Below are positions 9,595 through 18,169 of a stretch of 64,000 bases of DNA, piece by piece. The notes under the pieces are model-generated. The model was not told the DNA's origin and did not search any database. It saw nothing but the letters and a program-made list of their open reading frames with translations. This DNA is from CAWIHS01 sp963836005 (GTDB lineage: Bacteria; Pseudomonadota; Gammaproteobacteria; GRL18), in assembly GCA_963836005.1 (NCBI GenBank), contig CAWIHS010000006.1, forward strand, positions 1 to 64,000. Direction: 5' to 3'. How positions within the stretch are numbered: the first letter of the stretch is position 1; every line of letters starts with the position of its first letter. The translations under genes were made by a program, and so were the position numbers.

Positions 9595-12480
9595 ATGACA
9601 CAAATGCAAATAATTTCGCAATTTCCTGAAGGCTTACAGGCTCAGGCAAAACAGGTGTTGAAAGAGTTTCAGCAAATTGTCGATCAAGGCTTTTTTTCCA
9701 ATCTGGATGATGTTTCATTGCTGCAGTGGATTAAAGTCATGGTGTGCAGTGACTATGTCTCACAGCAGCTTAATCAAAATACTGCTGACGTCGAAGAGTT
9801 ATGGTTATCAGGAGCTTTCTCCAGGATATACCAGAATGATGAGATGGCCATTCAGTTACAAAAAAAATTAAAGCCGGTGAATTCGGAGCAGGAGTTGATG
9901 CGGGTGCTGCGGCGCTTTAGAAACCAGCAAATGGTGCGTATTACCTTTCGCGACATTAATGCACTGTGTGATTTGAATGAAGTACTGGCTGATTTAACCG
10001 AACTGGCTAATGCCTGCATATCTCAATCACTTGAATGGCTGGATAACCTGCAGCATGAGGATTTTGGCACTCCGCTGGATGAGCATGGACAGCCCATGTC
10101 ATTGATGGTGATCGGCATGGGTAAGCTGGGTGCTTATGAGTTAAATTTTTCCTCAGATGTGGATTTGATTTTTGTCTTTAACGGGCATGGTGAGACCGTA
10201 AATGGTCCGCGTAAAATCACTCATAATGAATATTTTATTAAATTGGGGCAAAGGCTTATCAAGGCCCTGGATCAAAAAACACCGGACGGTTTTGTCTTCA
10301 GGGTAGATATGCGCTTGAGACCGTTTGGTGACAGTGGTCCATTGGCGGTCACTCTCGATGCACTGGAAGACTACTATTCGACCCATGGCCGCGAGTGGGA
10401 ACGTTATGCATTGATTAAAGCACGGGCGATTACCGGCAGCGAACAGGACAGGCTGTATCTGCGGGAAACACTAACTCCTTTTGTGTATCGCAAATATATT
10501 GATTTTAGCGTGTTTGAATCATTGCGTGAAATGAAGTCGATGATCGCCTATGAAGTGAAGCAAAAGAAAAAAGAACACAATGTGAAATTAGGTGCGGGAG
10601 GAATTCGTGAAATAGAATTCCTCGCCCAGGCTTTCCAGTTATTACGCGGCGGGAGAGATCCTCAGCTGCAGGAACGTCAGGTGCAAAAGGTACTGGCCTA
10701 TCTGGGAGATCAGCAATTGATACCTCGCTATGTCGTCAAAGAGTTATTACAGGCGTATAACTTTCTGCGTTTGACAGAACATCGGATTCAGCAGATCAAC
10801 GATCAGCAAACCCATAATTTACCGGCTAATGATTTTCCGCGGTTACGTATTGCTTATGGCATGGAGTATGAAAATTGGGAAGATTTTTCCCGGGTACTGC
10901 AACTGTTTCGCAGCAAAGTGCAGTCACATTTTGATCAATTATTTCAGGCACCGCAAACCGAAGATAGTAAAAATCAGCAAGAAGACATGAATGGTATCTG
11001 GCAAGCCAGTGTCAGTGCCGAGCAGGCTGCGGCATATTTATCTGAGCTGGGATATCAGGACAGTATGTCAGTGGTGCAGTTACTGGATAGCTTCAGAACG
11101 TCACATCGGTTTAAAAAAATGTCCAGTGAAGGACTGCGTCGTCTGGATCGTTTGATGCCATTATTGCTCAAAGCTGTGGCCAGGGTCGATGACAGTGAAA
11201 CCACGTTGAAACGCTTGATGAATGTGCTTGAAAGTATCTGTCAGCGTTCAGTTTATCTATCACTGCTGATTGAGAACCCGCTGGGACTGTCACAATTGGT
11301 AAAACTCTGTGCGGCGAGTTCCTGGATTAGCCGGCAGCTGGCACGGCATCCTTCTCTGTTTGATGAACTGCTGGATCCCCGTGTTCTCTATGAACCCCTG
11401 GATAAACAGCAGTTAGTGGATGAGCTGGGTGAAAAACTGTCTGCTATTGGTGCAGATGACCTTGAACAGAATATGGAAGTTTTGCGCCATTTCAAACAAA
11501 GTCAAAGTTTGAGAGTGGCTGCTGCTGACGTGACGGGTGTTTTACCGGTAATGAAGGTCAGTGATTATCTGACCTGGATTGCAGAGGCCATTTTACACTT
11601 TGTAATACAAATAGCCTGGCATGATATGTCTGCACGCTATGGCTATCCGCGCACGAAACAGGGAACTGTCGGACAAAAAGGCATTGCGATTATCGGTTTT
11701 GGTAAATTGGGCGGGCTTGAACTGGGCTATCGTTCCGATCTGGATATGGTGTTTGTATACGCCAATGATTTTGCTGATGAGCATACACAGGGTGAAAAAT
11801 CGGTAGATAATCAGCAGTTTTATTCGAAACTATCTCTGCGGATCATGCATATTCTGCAAACCAAAACTCCTTCAGGTGAATTATATGAAGCGGATATGCG
11901 TCTCAGACCCAATGGTAATTCAGGCCTTATAGTCACACATCTGAATGCGTTTAAAACCTATGAATTGGAAAAAGCCTGGACATGGGAGCATCAGGCACTG
12001 GTCAGAGCCCGCCTGGTTGCAGGAGATACGGATTTACTGCATGAATTTGAGCAAATTCGCTACCAGGTGCTGCAAAAAAAACGTGCTGACGTACAACTGA
12101 AAAATGAAGTGCGTGAAATGCGCGGTAAAATGCGACAGTCACTGGCAAAAGAGAAAAAAGGCTGCTTTGATATCAAGCAGGGGTTTGGCGGACTGGCAGA
12201 TATTGAGTTTATGGTGCAGTATTTAGTACTTAATTATGCTCATCAGCATGCTGAATTGATGACCTATACTGACAATATCCGTATTCTCGATGCCGTAGAA
12301 AATGCACAATTATTATCCGCCACTACGGTCAAAGAACTGCGTGATACCTATCGAGCTTATCGTGACAGACTGCATCAATTAAGTTTACAGGAAGTTTCTG
12401 CAGTGGTGCCTGAAGAGGAATTTAAAGTACAGCGGGAAAAAATCCAGAAATATTGGCTAGACTTAATGGGAAGTGAATAA
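9595..12480 (+). CDS. glnE: Glutamine synthetase adenylyltransferase / adenylyl-removing enzyme
   Basis: Bifunctional 961-residue enzyme that adenylylates and de-adenylylates glutamine synthetase in response to PII (GlnB), so tuning nitrogen assimilation. Both nucleotidyltransferase domains are seen: N-terminal GMGKLGAYELNFSSDVDLIF near residue 174 (removing activity) and C-terminal GFGKLGGLELGYRSDLDMVF near residue 701 (transferase). Each is followed by a regulatory helical segment (GAGGIREIEFLAQ and GFGGLADIEFMVQYL). Length matches the E. coli enzyme. The start ATG has a GGGTAG site. In Pseudomonas it is followed by ilvE, as here after about 4.4 kb of inserted minor genes and repeats. Confidence 0.97.
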   Translation: MTQMQIISQFPEGLQAQAKQVLKEFQQIVDQGFFSNLDDVSLLQWIKVMVCSDYVSQQLNQNTADVEELWLSGAFSRIYQNDEMAIQLQKKLKPVNSEQELMRVLRRFRNQQMVRITFRDINALCDLNEVLADLTELANACISQSLEWLDNLQHEDFGTPLDEHGQPMSLMVIGMGKLGAYELNFSSDVDLIFVFNGHGETVNGPRKITHNEYFIKLGQRLIKALDQKTPDGFVFRVDMRLRPFGDSGPLAVTLDALEDYYSTHGREWERYALIKARAITGSEQDRLYLRETLTPFVYRKYIDFSVFESLREMKSMIAYEVKQKKKEHNVKLGAGGIREIEFLAQAFQLLRGGRDPQLQERQVQKVLAYLGDQQLIPRYVVKELLQAYNFLRLTEHRIQQINDQQTHNLPANDFPRLRIAYGMEYENWEDFSRVLQLFRSKVQSHFDQLFQAPQTEDSKNQQEDMNGIWQASVSAEQAAAYLSELGYQDSMSVVQLLDSFRTSHRFKKMSSEGLRRLDRLMPLLLKAVARVDDSETTLKRLMNVLESICQRSVYLSLLIENPLGLSQLVKLCAASSWISRQLARHPSLFDELLDPRVLYEPLDKQQLVDELGEKLSAIGADDLEQNMEVLRHFKQSQSLRVAAADVTGVLPVMKVSDYLTWIAEAILHFVIQIAWHDMSARYGYPRTKQGTVGQKGIAIIGFGKLGGLELGYRSDLDMVFVYANDFADEHTQGEKSVDNQQFYSKLSLRIMHILQTKTPSGELYEADMRLRPNGNSGLIVTHLNAFKTYELEKAWTWEHQALVRARLVAGDTDLLHEFEQIRYQVLQKKRADVQLKNEVREMRGKMRQSLAKEKKGCFDIKQGFGGLADIEFMVQYLVLNYAHQHAELMTYTDNIRILDAVENAQLLSATTVKELRDTYRAYRDRLHQLSLQEVSAVVPEEEFKVQREKIQKYWLDLMGSE

Positions 12481-12554
12481 GCAACCTGAACGAGGTCTAA
12501 CAATTCAGATGCAGTTCCTAAATCCCGGTTATCTTGAGGCTATATAACACAAAA

Positions 12555-12575
12555 GCCAAACCTGTACGGTCTGGC
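12555..12575 (+). terminator. Probable glnE terminator
   Basis: GCCAAACC (12555-12562), loop TGTAC, GGTCTGGC (12568-12575) form an 8-bp stem with one mismatch, followed by CTTTAATGATTTT. It lies 75 bases after the glnE stop. Confidence 0.6.
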
Positions 12576-12641
12576 CTTTAATGATTTTAGAATAGCCAGG
12601 CACCTGAAATGTTTTACTCTACTGTCTGTCTGTGTTAAATA

Positions 12642-12670
12642 TCAGCTTAAACACGGAGTATTTAAGCTGA
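12642..12670. other. Perfect 10-bp hairpin
   Basis: TCAGCTTAAA (12642-12651) and TTTAAGCTGA (12661-12670) are fully complementary around a 9-base loop. There is no U-tract, so a terminator role is not clear. Confidence 0.5.
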
Positions 12671-12753
12671 ATTTAGCTGTGTATATTGCGCACCAGTGTC
12701 ATTTTCAGGAACCACTAAAATAAAATTTACAGTGAGTTGAATACTGATTTACT

Positions 12754-12905
12754 CATACGTAGGTACTTAAGGATAATTGAGTGTTTGTGGAAGGCTGATA
12801 ATTGCTCCTGCGTGATCTGCATTCCCTACATGGAAGTATTTACGGCGTCTTCTGGAACAAATACTCGATTATCCGCACCTGATTTTGCTTAAGTACCTAC
12901 CTATG
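12754..12905. repeat. Foldback repeat family A, copy A1 (152 bp)
   Basis: The ends are CATACGTAGGTACTTAAG (12754-12771) and CTTAAGTACCTACCTATG (12888-12905), inverted with 17 of 18 matches. The inversion continues inside (GGATAATTGAGTGTTTGT against GGATAATCGAGTATTTGT on the other arm). The left half (GGAAGGC, ATTGCTCCTGC, CTGCATT, ACATG) matches the complement of copy A2 at 46973-47160. A 33-base core (12825-12857) matches the complement of 15270-15302. No protein frame. Confidence 0.8.
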
Positions 12906-12913
12906 CTGATTTA

Positions 12914-13234
12914 CTAGTTTTGACCAGCATCAGTCGTTGCTTCTTTTGCTGCCTCTTCAGTAGAGTCAGTCACTTTGTTATAGACTTCTGAAGTTTTATC
13001 CTTTGCCTCATCATATAGTTCGGCGGTCTTTTCTTTCGTGGCATCATAAGCTTCTGATGTTGCATCAGCGGCGTCATGCGCCATTTCCTTGCTTTTCTCA
13101 ACAGCGTCATGGGTGATCTGTTTGGTTTTTTCTGCAGCATCATGCGCTGCCTGCTTGGCTTTTTGTGCGTCTTCGTCACTGCAAGCTGAAATCATCAAGG
13201 TAAAAAAAAGAAAAATAAGGGTTAAGTATTTCAT
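12914..13234 (-). CDS. Small helical lipoprotein with LEA/apolipoprotein-like repeats
   Basis: A 106-residue precursor with a signal peptide and lipobox ending ISAC (Cys18). The mature part is almost entirely charged helix in which a motif of about 11 residues recurs (AKQAAHDAAEKTKQ, ITHDAVEKSKE, MAHDAADATSE, AYDATKEKTAE, LYDEAKDKTSE, VYNKVTDSTEE). This pattern resembles group 3 LEA proteins and YtjA/CsbD-like stress lipoproteins; no specific family can be named. It should be anchored in the inner or outer membrane facing the periplasm. It is monocistronic, with repeat A1 just past its stop codon. A role in envelope or desiccation stress is only inferred from composition. Confidence 0.7.
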   Translation of the reverse strand: MKYLTLIFLFFTLMISACSDEDAQKAKQAAHDAAEKTKQITHDAVEKSKEMAHDAADATSEAYDATKEKTAELYDEAKDKTSEVYNKVTDSTEEAAKEATTDAGQN

Positions 13235-13718
13235 AAAATTTATCCTGTCTTTACTAAATTAAGAGATAGCTAGAATAAGGATAAAATGATAAATTTGCAA
13301 TGATATTCAAAAAACTTTAACTAGAATTGATATCATGTGATTATATTTGGCAAAATGTGAACAGTACGAAACTGTAGCTAAACCAGCAACAATCCAATGC
13401 ACGGAGCCTCAATTTTATGCTAATATAGGACTAAATAACTGTTCCGAAATAGCGGCTGATAAGTATTGCAGGTTCGCACAAGACCCTGCAATACCTCATT
13501 TCGCTCATATCAGTATTACTTACGGTAACAAAAAAAGTCGCAACGATGCATCTCCGGGGTTTGTGCTAAAGGGAGACCTTTTTGGAACTTATTTAGTCAT
13601 GATGCATTACGGTTGTGCGGTTTTTGGTCTCAAATGAGTATCAATGATAAATAATGATCACAAAACCGATTTGAGGCAGTCATTATTGTTGAACAAATGA
13701 ATCTGCGGGGTATTTACG
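13235..13718. other. Intergenic region holding repeat B2
   Basis: An AT-rich promoter zone for the divergent lipoprotein gene (13235-13340) is followed by repeat copy B2 (about 13436-13600) and a short leader for the next gene. A 96-codon frame from 13347 only reads through the repeat and has no protein-like features. Confidence 0.5.
13436..13600 (+). repeat. Dispersed foldback repeat family B, copy B2
   Basis: Similar to 640-790 and to the complement of about 48660-48815; the match to the latter includes CTAAATA-CTGTTC-GAAATAG and CGCACAAGACCC. Stem 13476-13486 (GCACAAGACCC) pairs with 13556-13566 (GGGGTTTGTGC). A second, exclusive stem pairs 13463-13472 with 13485-13494 (GTATTGCAGG / CCTGCAATAC, perfect). 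Confidence 0.75.
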
Positions 13719-14177
13719 TTGAGAAATGCAAGCTTATCAATACTATTATTGATGTTTTCAATAATACCTTCTGTTTTATGGGCCAGTTTGCTGGGCCCCG
13801 GAATAGACGATGTGGAGTACAAAATGAGCATTCCTTTTGTTGAAAAGCCACCGATAACGGATGATGTCCTGTCATATGATCGTTTTTCCTATAGGCCTCA
13901 CTGGGATTTGAAAATTTATTTATATAATAAGTCTGACAAATATTTTATAACCGACCTGGTATTTAATTGTTCAGGATATGAAAAAAATGGCAATAGAACT
14001 TTTCCTGCCCAGATCATCAAAACCCGTGCCATTAACGCCATAGCTCCTAAAGGATGCGGTGTTTTGAAGGCGCCCATCAGTGTGTCACATGGACGCAAGT
14101 ATTTCTATAAACACTATTATCCCGATATGGATGGTAGGGTGCTAAGCTGCAAATTGATCAGCGTTAATGGGGAGTAG
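13719..14177 (+). CDS. Secreted protein of unknown function
   Basis: A 152-residue protein starting with TTG behind GCGGGG. Residues 1-22 form a signal peptide (SLSILLLMFSIIPSVLWA). The mature part is rich in Tyr, Lys and Asp and has three cysteines (NCSGYEKNG, KGCGVL, LSCKL); two could form a disulfide in the periplasm. I recognise no family. It is flanked by repeats on the left and convergent with the gene at 14549, and stands alone. The signal peptide and cysteines support a real exported protein. Confidence 0.55.
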   Translation: MRNASLSILLLMFSIIPSVLWASLLGPGIDDVEYKMSIPFVEKPPITDDVLSYDRFSYRPHWDLKIYLYNKSDKYFITDLVFNCSGYEKNGNRTFPAQIIKTRAINAIAPKGCGVLKAPISVSHGRKYFYKHYYPDMDGRVLSCKLISVNGE

Positions 14178-14548
14178 CTTAGGAATTAATAACCAGCGTG
14201 CAGCTTTTTTCAGGTGAACATCTGCGGCACCGGGAAATGCTGGCATTTTTAATGTTGACAGGCCATTGAAAATGCAGCAAAAGAAAAATGACACTTGCTG
14301 GCAATCCATCAGAAAGCCGGGTTGGCTATTGATGGATGGTAAATAACTAAAGTCTTTAACTGAACAAAATTATAGTATGTCCGAAGCTTTTGCTTCTTGC
14401 TGTAAGGTCATTATTGAACTGCTTCAGCTCCAGGGTTCAGGTAATGCAGGCGCCAATTTCTGCCTTTGATGGAAAACCTGATATCAACCACCCGGTATAA
14501 TAGATCTGCCTGGAACCCTGAAATATACCAGTCAGTGCCATTGACTGT
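14178..14548. other. Convergent intergenic region; hairpin and possible 3' coding remnant
   Basis: The right part (14411-14548, minus strand) stays open in frame beyond the stop codon of the gene at 14549 for 45 more codons, with protein-like composition (DWYISGFQADLLYRVVDI). The left part holds a hairpin: ATCCATC (14304-14310) with GATGGAT (14331-14337), and inside it AGCC (14314-14317) with GGCT (14324-14327). The hairpin may end transcription of the upstream gene. Nothing else was seen. Confidence 0.5.
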
Positions 14549-15079
14549 TCACACTAGCGTTTTATTGACACCTAAAGTCTGCGCGAGTTCGGTGAATAAT
14601 GCTTGCTCAGCAGCGCTGATCTGCTCTCCTCCAAAACCGAGAAAACCGCCTTCTTTCGCTGCTTTGGCGACATTCTCAGCGACTGAAATTGCCCATTCTT
14701 TATACTCAGCACTTTCTTCGGCGGTAGCTTTTTGTTCAAGCAGACGGTTTATTTTCTGTGTATCGGTGAGTAATAATTGCCGAATCTTTTCCTGACTGTC
14801 GATCTGCTTTTGCTTCAGCTGAGCCGTGGCTTTTTGACGAAACTCTTTAGCCTGAGCCATGGCTTCTTCGCGATCATCGAGGTTTGGCAGGATACCCGTT
14901 ATAATTTCGTTATGGGGATATACTTTTAATCCATTCATATAAGTTTTAGCACTTGCCATAAGTTCTTTGATGGTGGCGAGGCCGCTGCTTTCAGCAAAAG
15001 CCATGGCAGAACCAATGAGGATGGGCGTTACAGAGAGAAGCAATTGTTCTTCATCAGTAAATCTGTGTTTAAAAGACAT
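14549..15079 (-). CDS. Uncharacterised cytoplasmic protein (possibly nonsense-truncated)
   Basis: A 176-residue protein with an ATG start and no signal peptide. The N-terminus (DEEQLLLSVTPILIGSAMAFAESSG) is a hydrophobic helix followed by IKELMASAKTYMNG. The centre (residues 75-140) is a Lys/Gln/Glu-rich probable coiled coil (REEAMAQAKEFRQKATAQLK). The C-terminal part holds EYKEWAISVAENVAKAAKEGG with FLGFGGEQISAAEQALFTEL. It reads like a conserved hypothetical protein, but I cannot name the family. The TGA stop is followed in frame by 45 further sense codons, so the gene may once have been longer. It is downstream of the nested repeat region and may be cotranscribed with the DUF937 gene. Confidence 0.6.
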   Translation of the reverse strand: MSFKHRFTDEEQLLLSVTPILIGSAMAFAESSGLATIKELMASAKTYMNGLKVYPHNEIITGILPNLDDREEAMAQAKEFRQKATAQLKQKQIDSQEKIRQLLLTDTQKINRLLEQKATAEESAEYKEWAISVAENVAKAAKEGGFLGFGGEQISAAEQALFTELAQTLGVNKTLV

Positions 15080-15550
15080 CTTATTTAGGTCCTTTGATTA
15101 AGTTAAATTGAAGAGTTGCTGTAAAAATGTAAAAGATTTGTAACTATTCAGCAAATCAAGCCGTAGGAAGGCTAACCATCAAAAAGTTACAAACATATAA
15201 AATTCAAAGACTTATATTTTTGTAACTTAGAAGCGTATATCTAAGATGGTGTTTGATATTAGGTATTTATTCCAGAAGACGCCGTGAATATATCCATGTA
15301 GGCTTGGATGTGGCATCCATGCCACATACACTTCTTCCATAAACACCTAATATCAATCACTTAGTGAAAATCTTAGTAATTTCTCAATAAGTCCGTGCAA
15401 GATACTCTCCCCCTATCAGGGGGAAGGAACTTTAACTGCACCGACTTATTGAGAAGTTACAAATCTTAAATACGCTGAATAGTTACAAATCTTTTAGCTT
15501 GACAGACAGTGAAGATGATTTTTCCACTGCCTGTTAACATGAGTGACAAC
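15080..15550. other. Repeat-filled intergenic region
   Basis: Between two minus-strand genes and almost entirely occupied by the nested foldback element at 15131-15495. There is no coding frame. Any read-through transcript from the DUF937 gene to the 176-residue gene would cross several strong hairpins. Confidence 0.6.
15131..15495. repeat. 365-bp nested foldback element with 22-bp perfect terminal inverted repeats
   Basis: The ends 15131-15152 and 15474-15495 are perfectly complementary over 22 bp (AAAAGATTTGTAACTATTCA then GC). Inside lie two more foldbacks. The first has arms 15249-15278 and 15331-15360 (about 30 bp, imperfect) around the hairpin ATGTGGCA-TCCA-TGCCACAT (15308-15327). The second has arms 15381-15399 and 15437-15455 (18 of 19) around TCCCCCT-ATC-AGGGGGA. 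The first contains a 33-base core shared with repeat A1. The terminal motif recurs at 24459-24529. No open frame. Confidence 0.8.
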
Positions 15551-16648
15551 TTACAAATTGGCCAGATTAGTAAGCTGTTGTTTCAGCGTGTTGATGCTGT
15601 TACCGAGTATATTTCCGGCACCTGGTATTTGATAAACCTTGTCGATGGTTTGGTTCAGGCCAGCAGACATTTTATTCACGATGGTCGAGAGCATTTGCTT
15701 GCCTTCAGGTGATAACTGGCTGGCAAGCCCGGTGATCGCGTCAAGATTCTGATTGACTTCTGTGAGGCTGCTCAGGGCGGCATTGGCTGAGGTTGCATCA
15801 GTTACGCTGGACAGGGTATTATTCGCCTGGTCGAAAGTTTCAACGAGGATCTTGCCCAGGTTCTTGTTGCCTACGGTCATGGCATCCATCATCTGATCGG
15901 CTTGCCCGGTCGATGGGGTGACTACTGCTTCTTCATGGCCGGGCTTCATAAAGAACTGGTAGGCCAGCCAGAGCAGCAGTGCAATGATGATATAGGGGAG
16001 TAATTTACTGAACAGCGATTTGCTCTCGGTTGTTGCTTGCTGGGCTGACTTGCTAACGTTCTGAGCCGCGACTTTGACGGTGTCGCCTGCCTGATCCGCC
16101 AGACTGTCCATTATGCCCAGACCGCTGAAAGCTTTACTCATATCAGGGGTAATGGCATTGGCTATGTTCTTTTTCTGGCCGTTCAGCATGCTGAGCAGGC
16201 CGCTATTGTCAAGACCGTCGTCCTGTTTTTTCTTGGACAGCATACTCATTAGCATGGGCGCAGCAATACCCAGCAGTGATTTGCTGGATTTTGATGAAAT
16301 GCCTCCGAAACCAGTGAGTGCTTTGATCAGGGAACCCAGTGTGTTGTCTCCTAATAAGGAGGTGAGTATAGAAATTCCTGAAGAAGCCAGAGAGCTGCCA
16401 CCGCTGCCCGTTAGCGCCCCGGCCAGATTGCCCAGTAAGCCCGTATCAGACTTATCAATGGTTTGGTTAAACAGGTCTCTGCCTTGCGGTTTTGCGGTTG
16501 AACCAAGAATGCCGCTCAGCAGCATGGGTGCTGCAGCTGAAATCGCTTTGGTAACCAGGGAGGAGTCTTCACCTAGAAATTTGGACAGAGAACCTATATT
16601 GTCCGGGGTAAGTTGATCAGTGATCATATCCATTATATTAAAAGCCAT
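15551..16648 (-). CDS. DUF937 family membrane-anchored protein
   Basis: A 365-residue protein. The N-terminal 150 residues match the DUF937 pattern: MDMITDQLTPDNIGSLSKFLG, then AISAAAPMLLSGILGS, LLGNLAGALTGSGGSSLASS, and ILTSLLGDNTLGSLIKALTG with LLGIAAPMLMSMLSKK, i.e. Gly/Ser/Leu repeats typical of YidB/DUF937 proteins. A single membrane span lies near residue 210-232 (LPYIIIALLLWLAYQFF), followed by a periplasmic C-terminal region with amphipathic helices (SLTEVNQNLDAITGLASQL). No biochemical role is established. The start ATG is preceded by GGAGAAT. It is probably the first gene of a unit that includes the downstream 176-residue gene. Confidence 0.8.
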   Translation of the reverse strand: MAFNIMDMITDQLTPDNIGSLSKFLGEDSSLVTKAISAAAPMLLSGILGSTAKPQGRDLFNQTIDKSDTGLLGNLAGALTGSGGSSLASSGISILTSLLGDNTLGSLIKALTGFGGISSKSSKSLLGIAAPMLMSMLSKKKQDDGLDNSGLLSMLNGQKKNIANAITPDMSKAFSGLGIMDSLADQAGDTVKVAAQNVSKSAQQATTESKSLFSKLLPYIIIALLLWLAYQFFMKPGHEEAVVTPSTGQADQMMDAMTVGNKNLGKILVETFDQANNTLSSVTDATSANAALSSLTEVNQNLDAITGLASQLSPEGKQMLSTIVNKMSAGLNQTIDKVYQIPGAGNILGNSINTLKQQLTNLANL

Positions 16649-16931
16649 GAGTTATTCTCCAGGTTGTGGTTAAACAATGAAAGGGTATAGTATAAATAGT
16701 TCTTGCATCGAAAATCCTAAATTTTTATCGAAGTATAGTTATGTAAATACAAAATATCCAATTTATCAAAAATAATTAATCGATAATCAGCTGTTATACC
16801 TGTGGCAGTGAAGCAGAGAAATCTGCATTTTATTAAAAAACACAAACTGCACTGAAGCGGGTAATGGCTACTTTGTATAGACTCGTGTAAAATAATCATT
16901 CCACTGGTTTAGTCCGATTTAAGGAGTTGCT

Positions 16932-17858
16932 ATGTTGTCTATGGATGACAGAGATGGAGTCATCTGGTTTGATGGAAAAATGGTTCCCTGGCGTGAGGCC
17001 AAAATTCATGTATTGACCCATACTCTGCATTACGGTATGGGGGTTTTTGAGGGAGAAAGAGCTTACCATACTGAGCAGGGTGCAGCTATCTTTCGACTGC
17101 AGGAGCATACTGATCGATTATTTCGTTCTGCGCATATTCTGAATATGCCGATGCCGTTTAATAAGCAAACTGTTAATGAAGCAACCAGAGCGGCTGTGGC
17201 CGAAAATAATCTGGATTCTGCCTATATCCGACCGATGGCATTTTACGGTAGTGAAGGCATGGGCCTGCGTGCCGATAACCTGAAAGTGCATCTAATGGTC
17301 GCTGCATGGGAATGGGGTGCCTATCTGGGAGCGGATAATCTACAAAACGGCATCCGCATCAAGACTTCGTCTTTTACTCGTCACCATGTCAATATCACCA
17401 TGTGCAAGGCGAAAGCCAATGGCAATTATATGAATTCCATGCTGGCCCTGCAGGAAGCTTTGCATGACGGTTATGATGAAGCCTTAATGCTTGATGTTGA
17501 TGGTTTTGTCGCTGAAGGCAGCGGCGAGAATATTTTTATCGTCCGTGATGGCATTATTTACACACCGGAATTAACCTCTGCCCTGGAAGGGATTACTCGT
17601 GACACTATAATGCATCTGGCCGACGGGTTGGGGCTCAAAGTGGTAGAAAAACGCATAACCCGTGATGAGGTTTATGTCGCTGATGAAGCGTTCTTTACCG
17701 GTTCCGCCGCTGAAGTTACACCGATTCGTGAACTGGATAATCGCACCATTGGCAGTGGTTCACGAGGACCCGTTACCGAGCAATTGCAGCGCGTCTATTT
17801 TGACCAGGTTCATGGCCGCCGCAGTGAATATCCTGAATGGCAAACACTGGTTAAATGA
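16932..17858 (+). CDS. ilvE: Branched-chain amino acid aminotransferase
   Basis: PLP-dependent class IV aminotransferase that makes valine, leucine and isoleucine from their keto acids. It has 308 residues, the normal length. It shows IWFDGKMVPWREAKIHVLTH at the N-terminus, YGMGVFEGERAY, the PLP lysine Lys161 in CKAKANGNYMNS, EGSGENIF (phosphate/cofactor region) and FFTGSAAEVTPIRELDNR. An AAGGAG site precedes the start ATG. It lies upstream of a zinc-finger gene and the LPS core operon, the Pseudomonas arrangement. Confidence 0.96.
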   Translation: MLSMDDRDGVIWFDGKMVPWREAKIHVLTHTLHYGMGVFEGERAYHTEQGAAIFRLQEHTDRLFRSAHILNMPMPFNKQTVNEATRAAVAENNLDSAYIRPMAFYGSEGMGLRADNLKVHLMVAAWEWGAYLGADNLQNGIRIKTSSFTRHHVNITMCKAKANGNYMNSMLALQEALHDGYDEALMLDVDGFVAEGSGENIFIVRDGIIYTPELTSALEGITRDTIMHLADGLGLKVVEKRITRDEVYVADEAFFTGSAAEVTPIRELDNRTIGSGSRGPVTEQLQRVYFDQVHGRRSEYPEWQTLVK

Positions 17859-17897
17859 CCTGAAGGCTTAAAAATACTTATATAAACAGGTAACACC

Positions 17898-18101
17898 ATG
17901 GCACAATCAAATACTCAGCAGTTAACAACTCCTAACGCTGCGACACATTACGAACTAAAAGAAAATGATCTACCCGCACATTGCCCCCTGCCGGGAACGA
18001 GCTTATGGAATTCTCATCCTCAGGTTTATTTACCCATCAAGGAAAATGGCGGTCAGGCTCGTTGTCCCTATTGCGGCACTTTATACTCGCTGAAAACCTA
18101 A
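17898..18101 (+). CDS. CHCC zinc-finger protein (NDUFS6-like domain)
   Basis: A 67-residue protein carrying the zf-CHCC pattern: Cys29 in HCPLPG, His40 in SHPQVYLP, and Cys56 and Cys59 in RCPYCGTLY. This is the small zinc-binding domain shared with the mitochondrial complex I accessory subunit NDUFS6. Its bacterial role is not settled. It lies 39 bases after ilvE and just before waaF, a placement seen in related bacteria, and is likely cotranscribed with ilvE. Confidence 0.85.
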   Translation: MAQSNTQQLTTPNAATHYELKENDLPAHCPLPGTSLWNSHPQVYLPIKENGGQARCPYCGTLYSLKT

Positions 18102-18169
18102 ACAAATTGAGCAGGTTAATTAACATCTGCTTCACAGCTGCTGTTGTATGATCTGTTGCAGTATTATAC

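Larger units (their letters stand above)
12481..12913. other. Intergenic region with terminator, hairpin and repeat A1
   Basis: No coding frame is supported. In order it holds the probable glnE terminator (12555-12575), a strong hairpin (12642-12670) and repeat element A1 (12754-12905), which reaches to within 8 bases of the lipoprotein gene's stop codon. Confidence 0.6.

Noticed and set aside
13347..13637. 96-codon frame on the plus strand
   Set aside because: It runs through repeat copy B2; the other copies of the repeat do not keep the frame open, so it is not a gene.
14549..14551. TGA as a selenocysteine codon
   Set aside because: No selenocysteine insertion hairpin was seen just downstream and the protein has no redox-family features; nonsense truncation is simpler.
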